From Byssochlamys sp. IMV 00236 (Eukaryota > Ascomycota > Eurotiomycetes > Eurotiales > Thermoascaceae): 64,000 nt of DNA. Each line of letters begins with the position of its first letter. Position 1 is the first letter of the stretch. The notes below the pieces were generated by a model, which saw only the letters and a list, made by a program, of their open reading frames with translations, had not been told where the DNA came from and did not search any database. Position numbers and translations under genes: made by a program. Positions 62,104-64,000 of the stretch are shown piece after piece. Location: contig MSJH02000648.1 in NCBI GenBank assembly GCA_001931875.2, forward strand, positions 1-64,000, written 5' to 3'.

Positions 62104-64000
62104 ATGTCTCCAACAGATGGGGCTGTCGGCCCAACGACGCAGCGGCGAAGGTCGTCTGTGATGCTTCGAGTCCGTCCTAGAACCGCTGTTTCCTCTGCTT
62201 CCCCTGGAGCTTCTCCACAGATGCCCGCATGGCCTCCGTCAGACAGCTGGAGTCCGTCCCGCGAGGTCAACCGTCGAGACGCCGCTCAACACTTTATGGA
62301 CGAGCAGACTACACAAGCGGAGCGATGGGAGGACCATGACGCATACAACCAAGAGGGCCCATATAATATTGCACATGCGTTGGAGGAACCGCCTGCGTTC
62401 GCAGAGCCCGGTTCTGGGCATCGTTCCGGGCATCGTTCCGCTAAGAGCTTTTCGAGCTTGCGTCACGGTGTTGATGGCCTACGTGCTCTTGGACGACGGC
62501 TTTCCGTGAGTCTTCGCAGTAAATCGTCCAAGCACGGTCTTCGCGTTCCGCTCGAAGAAGGTCCAGAAGATGAATCAGCCGCCAGACGTCAGTTTTATGG
62601 AAGCTGGGAGGGAAGATCGCGGACGTCCTGGTTCAAACACCATGGTCTCCATCGTCGACCATCTCTTCCCACTGTTACCGCGCTACAGAGTTTGTATGCT
62701 CCGGCCGGTTATGTTTTGGCACCTATTCCTGGCAATGGCACTGAGCCTCCAGTTCTTCCGGATGGTCCGTTTGGCGGTACTGCCGCGCGGGCTGCCGCAG
62801 CAGCTCAGAACGAATTGACGAATGCCGAGCGTGCAGCATCCAAGGCTGATTCGAAGATTTGGGATGGCAAAATCACTAGAGACTCGGAGAGTGGGATCGG
62901 GATTGACTTGCGGGACCGCTCCGAAATGTCTGACGCCGAACTGGCAGTCGTCCGCATAGGTAAGACCTTGTCGAATCTGTTTCATGACGAACATGGCTTA
63001 TTGAGAAATTTATAGACCCAGTAGAGTATCTGCCCACCGAAGTCATGGCTCAGGTCCTTTCATGTCTTGACCCAGAGTCCCTCATGAACGCTGAGGCTGT
63101 CTCGCATGCTTGGCGCAATGAGGCGTCCTCTCGCCACGTTTGGAGGACTGTCTTCCGACGCGAGTTCGGACCTCGTCGCCATGAGACATCATTAACAAGG
63201 CGGAAGACACAGTCGGCTGGTCTGGGGAAGACTTTACCTGACCAGGACTGGAAGCGAATGTTCATGGTGCGCCAAGCACTGGAACATCGTTGGAAGGAAG
63301 GAGAGGCTGCCGCAATTTACCTCCAAGGACACAAGGACAGTGTTTATTGTGTCCAGTTCGATGAGTATGTATCCCATCTCCCAACAGTTCGAACCATATA
63401 TCTAACTATATCTTAAGACACAAGATCATCACAGGTTCTCGTGATCGGACCATACGTGTATGGAACGCTCATTATCCTTGGCAGTGTCTGAAGATTATCG
63501 GTCCTCCACCAGGAGACTCAGCTGGGGTGGGACCAAATGTTCTTATGAACCTCACAGCGCATTCTTCAGAAAAGTCAAAGTCACCAATCGTCACAATCTG
63601 CCCTCCTTCCAAGCCAACAGCGGGTCTCGTTGCGCCCCTGGAAGAGTCAGGCGATTACCACAGTGCTTCCATTCTCTGTTTGCAATTCGACGATGAGATC
63701 ATGGTCACTGGTTCCTCTGATTATACGTGCATTGTATGGGATGTGAAGAACGACTACAAGGCCATCCGTCGTCTCGAAGGCCACAAGGCTGGTGTTCTGG
63801 ATGTCTGCTTCGATGACAGATATATTGTCTCGTGCTCCAAAGACACCACCATCTGCGTGTGGGACCGCCATACTGGTGAATTGGTTAAGAAGCTACTAGG
63901 TCATCGTGGCCCAGTCAACGCAGTGCAACTGCGCGGTGACCTCGTCGTCTCCGCCAGCGGAGATGGTGTAGCAAAGCTGTGGAACATCACCTCTGGGCTT
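62104..64000 (+). CDS. F-box/WD40-repeat protein, SCF ubiquitin-ligase substrate receptor (3' end outside window)
   Basis: Exons 62,104-62,959, 63,016-63,364 and 63,418 to beyond 64,000 keep one frame. The first 285 residues are a Ser/Arg-rich, probably disordered region with SFSSLRHGVDGLRALGRRLS. The F-box follows across the first intron (DPVEYLPTEVMAQVLSCLDP to VWRTVFRREFG). After a linker the WD40 repeats begin with GHKDSVYCVQFDE, ITGSRDRTIRVWN, GSSDYTCIVWDV, SCSKDTTICVWD and SASGDGVAKLWN, each ending in the usual W-N/D. The architecture is that of Cdc4, Met30 and related receptors, which bind Skp1 through the F-box and phosphorylated substrates through the propeller. Which substrate cannot be told. 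The second intron is only 53 bases with a TCTAAC branch point. The open frame begins at 62,104, but later Met codons are possible starts. Confidence 0.9.

Noticed and set aside
62415..62445. Short tandem duplication (GGCATCGTTCC type) in the F-box gene
   Set aside because: Two in-frame units encoding GHRS twice in a disordered region; too short to be meaningful on its own.

Overview
The window looks like a chromosome segment of a filamentous ascomycete, most likely of the Aspergillus/Penicillium group (Eurotiales). The genes have short introns (about 50-140 bases) with GT..AG ends and CTAAC-like branch points. Their products are typical of that group, and repeats have been destroyed by C-to-T mutation in the style of repeat-induced point mutation (RIP). 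The species assignment is inference.

Positions 1 to about 41,500 form one AT-rich block in which no reading frame of 60 codons or more survives. It is a nest of LTR retrotransposons. Family A (Ty3/gypsy, about 10.2 kb, LTRs about 326 bp) occurs three times: A3 (+, only its 3' part, 1-4,507), A1 (-, 10,371-39,690) and A2 (+, 28,273-38,468). A1 is split by A2 and by element B (+, 14,429-23,307), a Ty3/gypsy chromovirus with 159-bp LTRs. Each complete insertion has 5-bp target duplications (GTTAT for B, ATTAG for A2, ATAGT/ATAGC for A1). A1 itself sits in older minus-strand relics: a gypsy element C (4,508-10,370) and a probable Ty1/copia element D (39,691 to about 41,870) with an initiator-Met half-tRNA-type primer site. 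Family A carries about 3 kb of unexplained sequence between integrase and the 3' LTR.

The block ends abruptly near 41.5 kb. From 42 kb on the DNA is gene-rich and of normal composition: a degenerate-motif protein kinase (-) lying between two direct repeats of about 200 bp; an RTA1-like membrane protein (+); a TENA/THI-4 protein (-); a Gfd2/QIP-like DEDDh exonuclease (-); an ING-family PHD-finger protein (+); a Gfo/Idh/MocA oxidoreductase (-); a DapA-family aldolase (+); a zinc alcohol dehydrogenase (+); a small DUF7704-like membrane protein (-); and an F-box/WD40 protein (+) that runs off the right edge.

The oxidoreductase, aldolase and alcohol dehydrogenase lie within 7 kb and could form a small sugar-acid or aldehyde catabolic group, but nothing in the sequence proves that they act together. 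Exon boundaries were worked out by hand from splice signals and reading-frame continuity.
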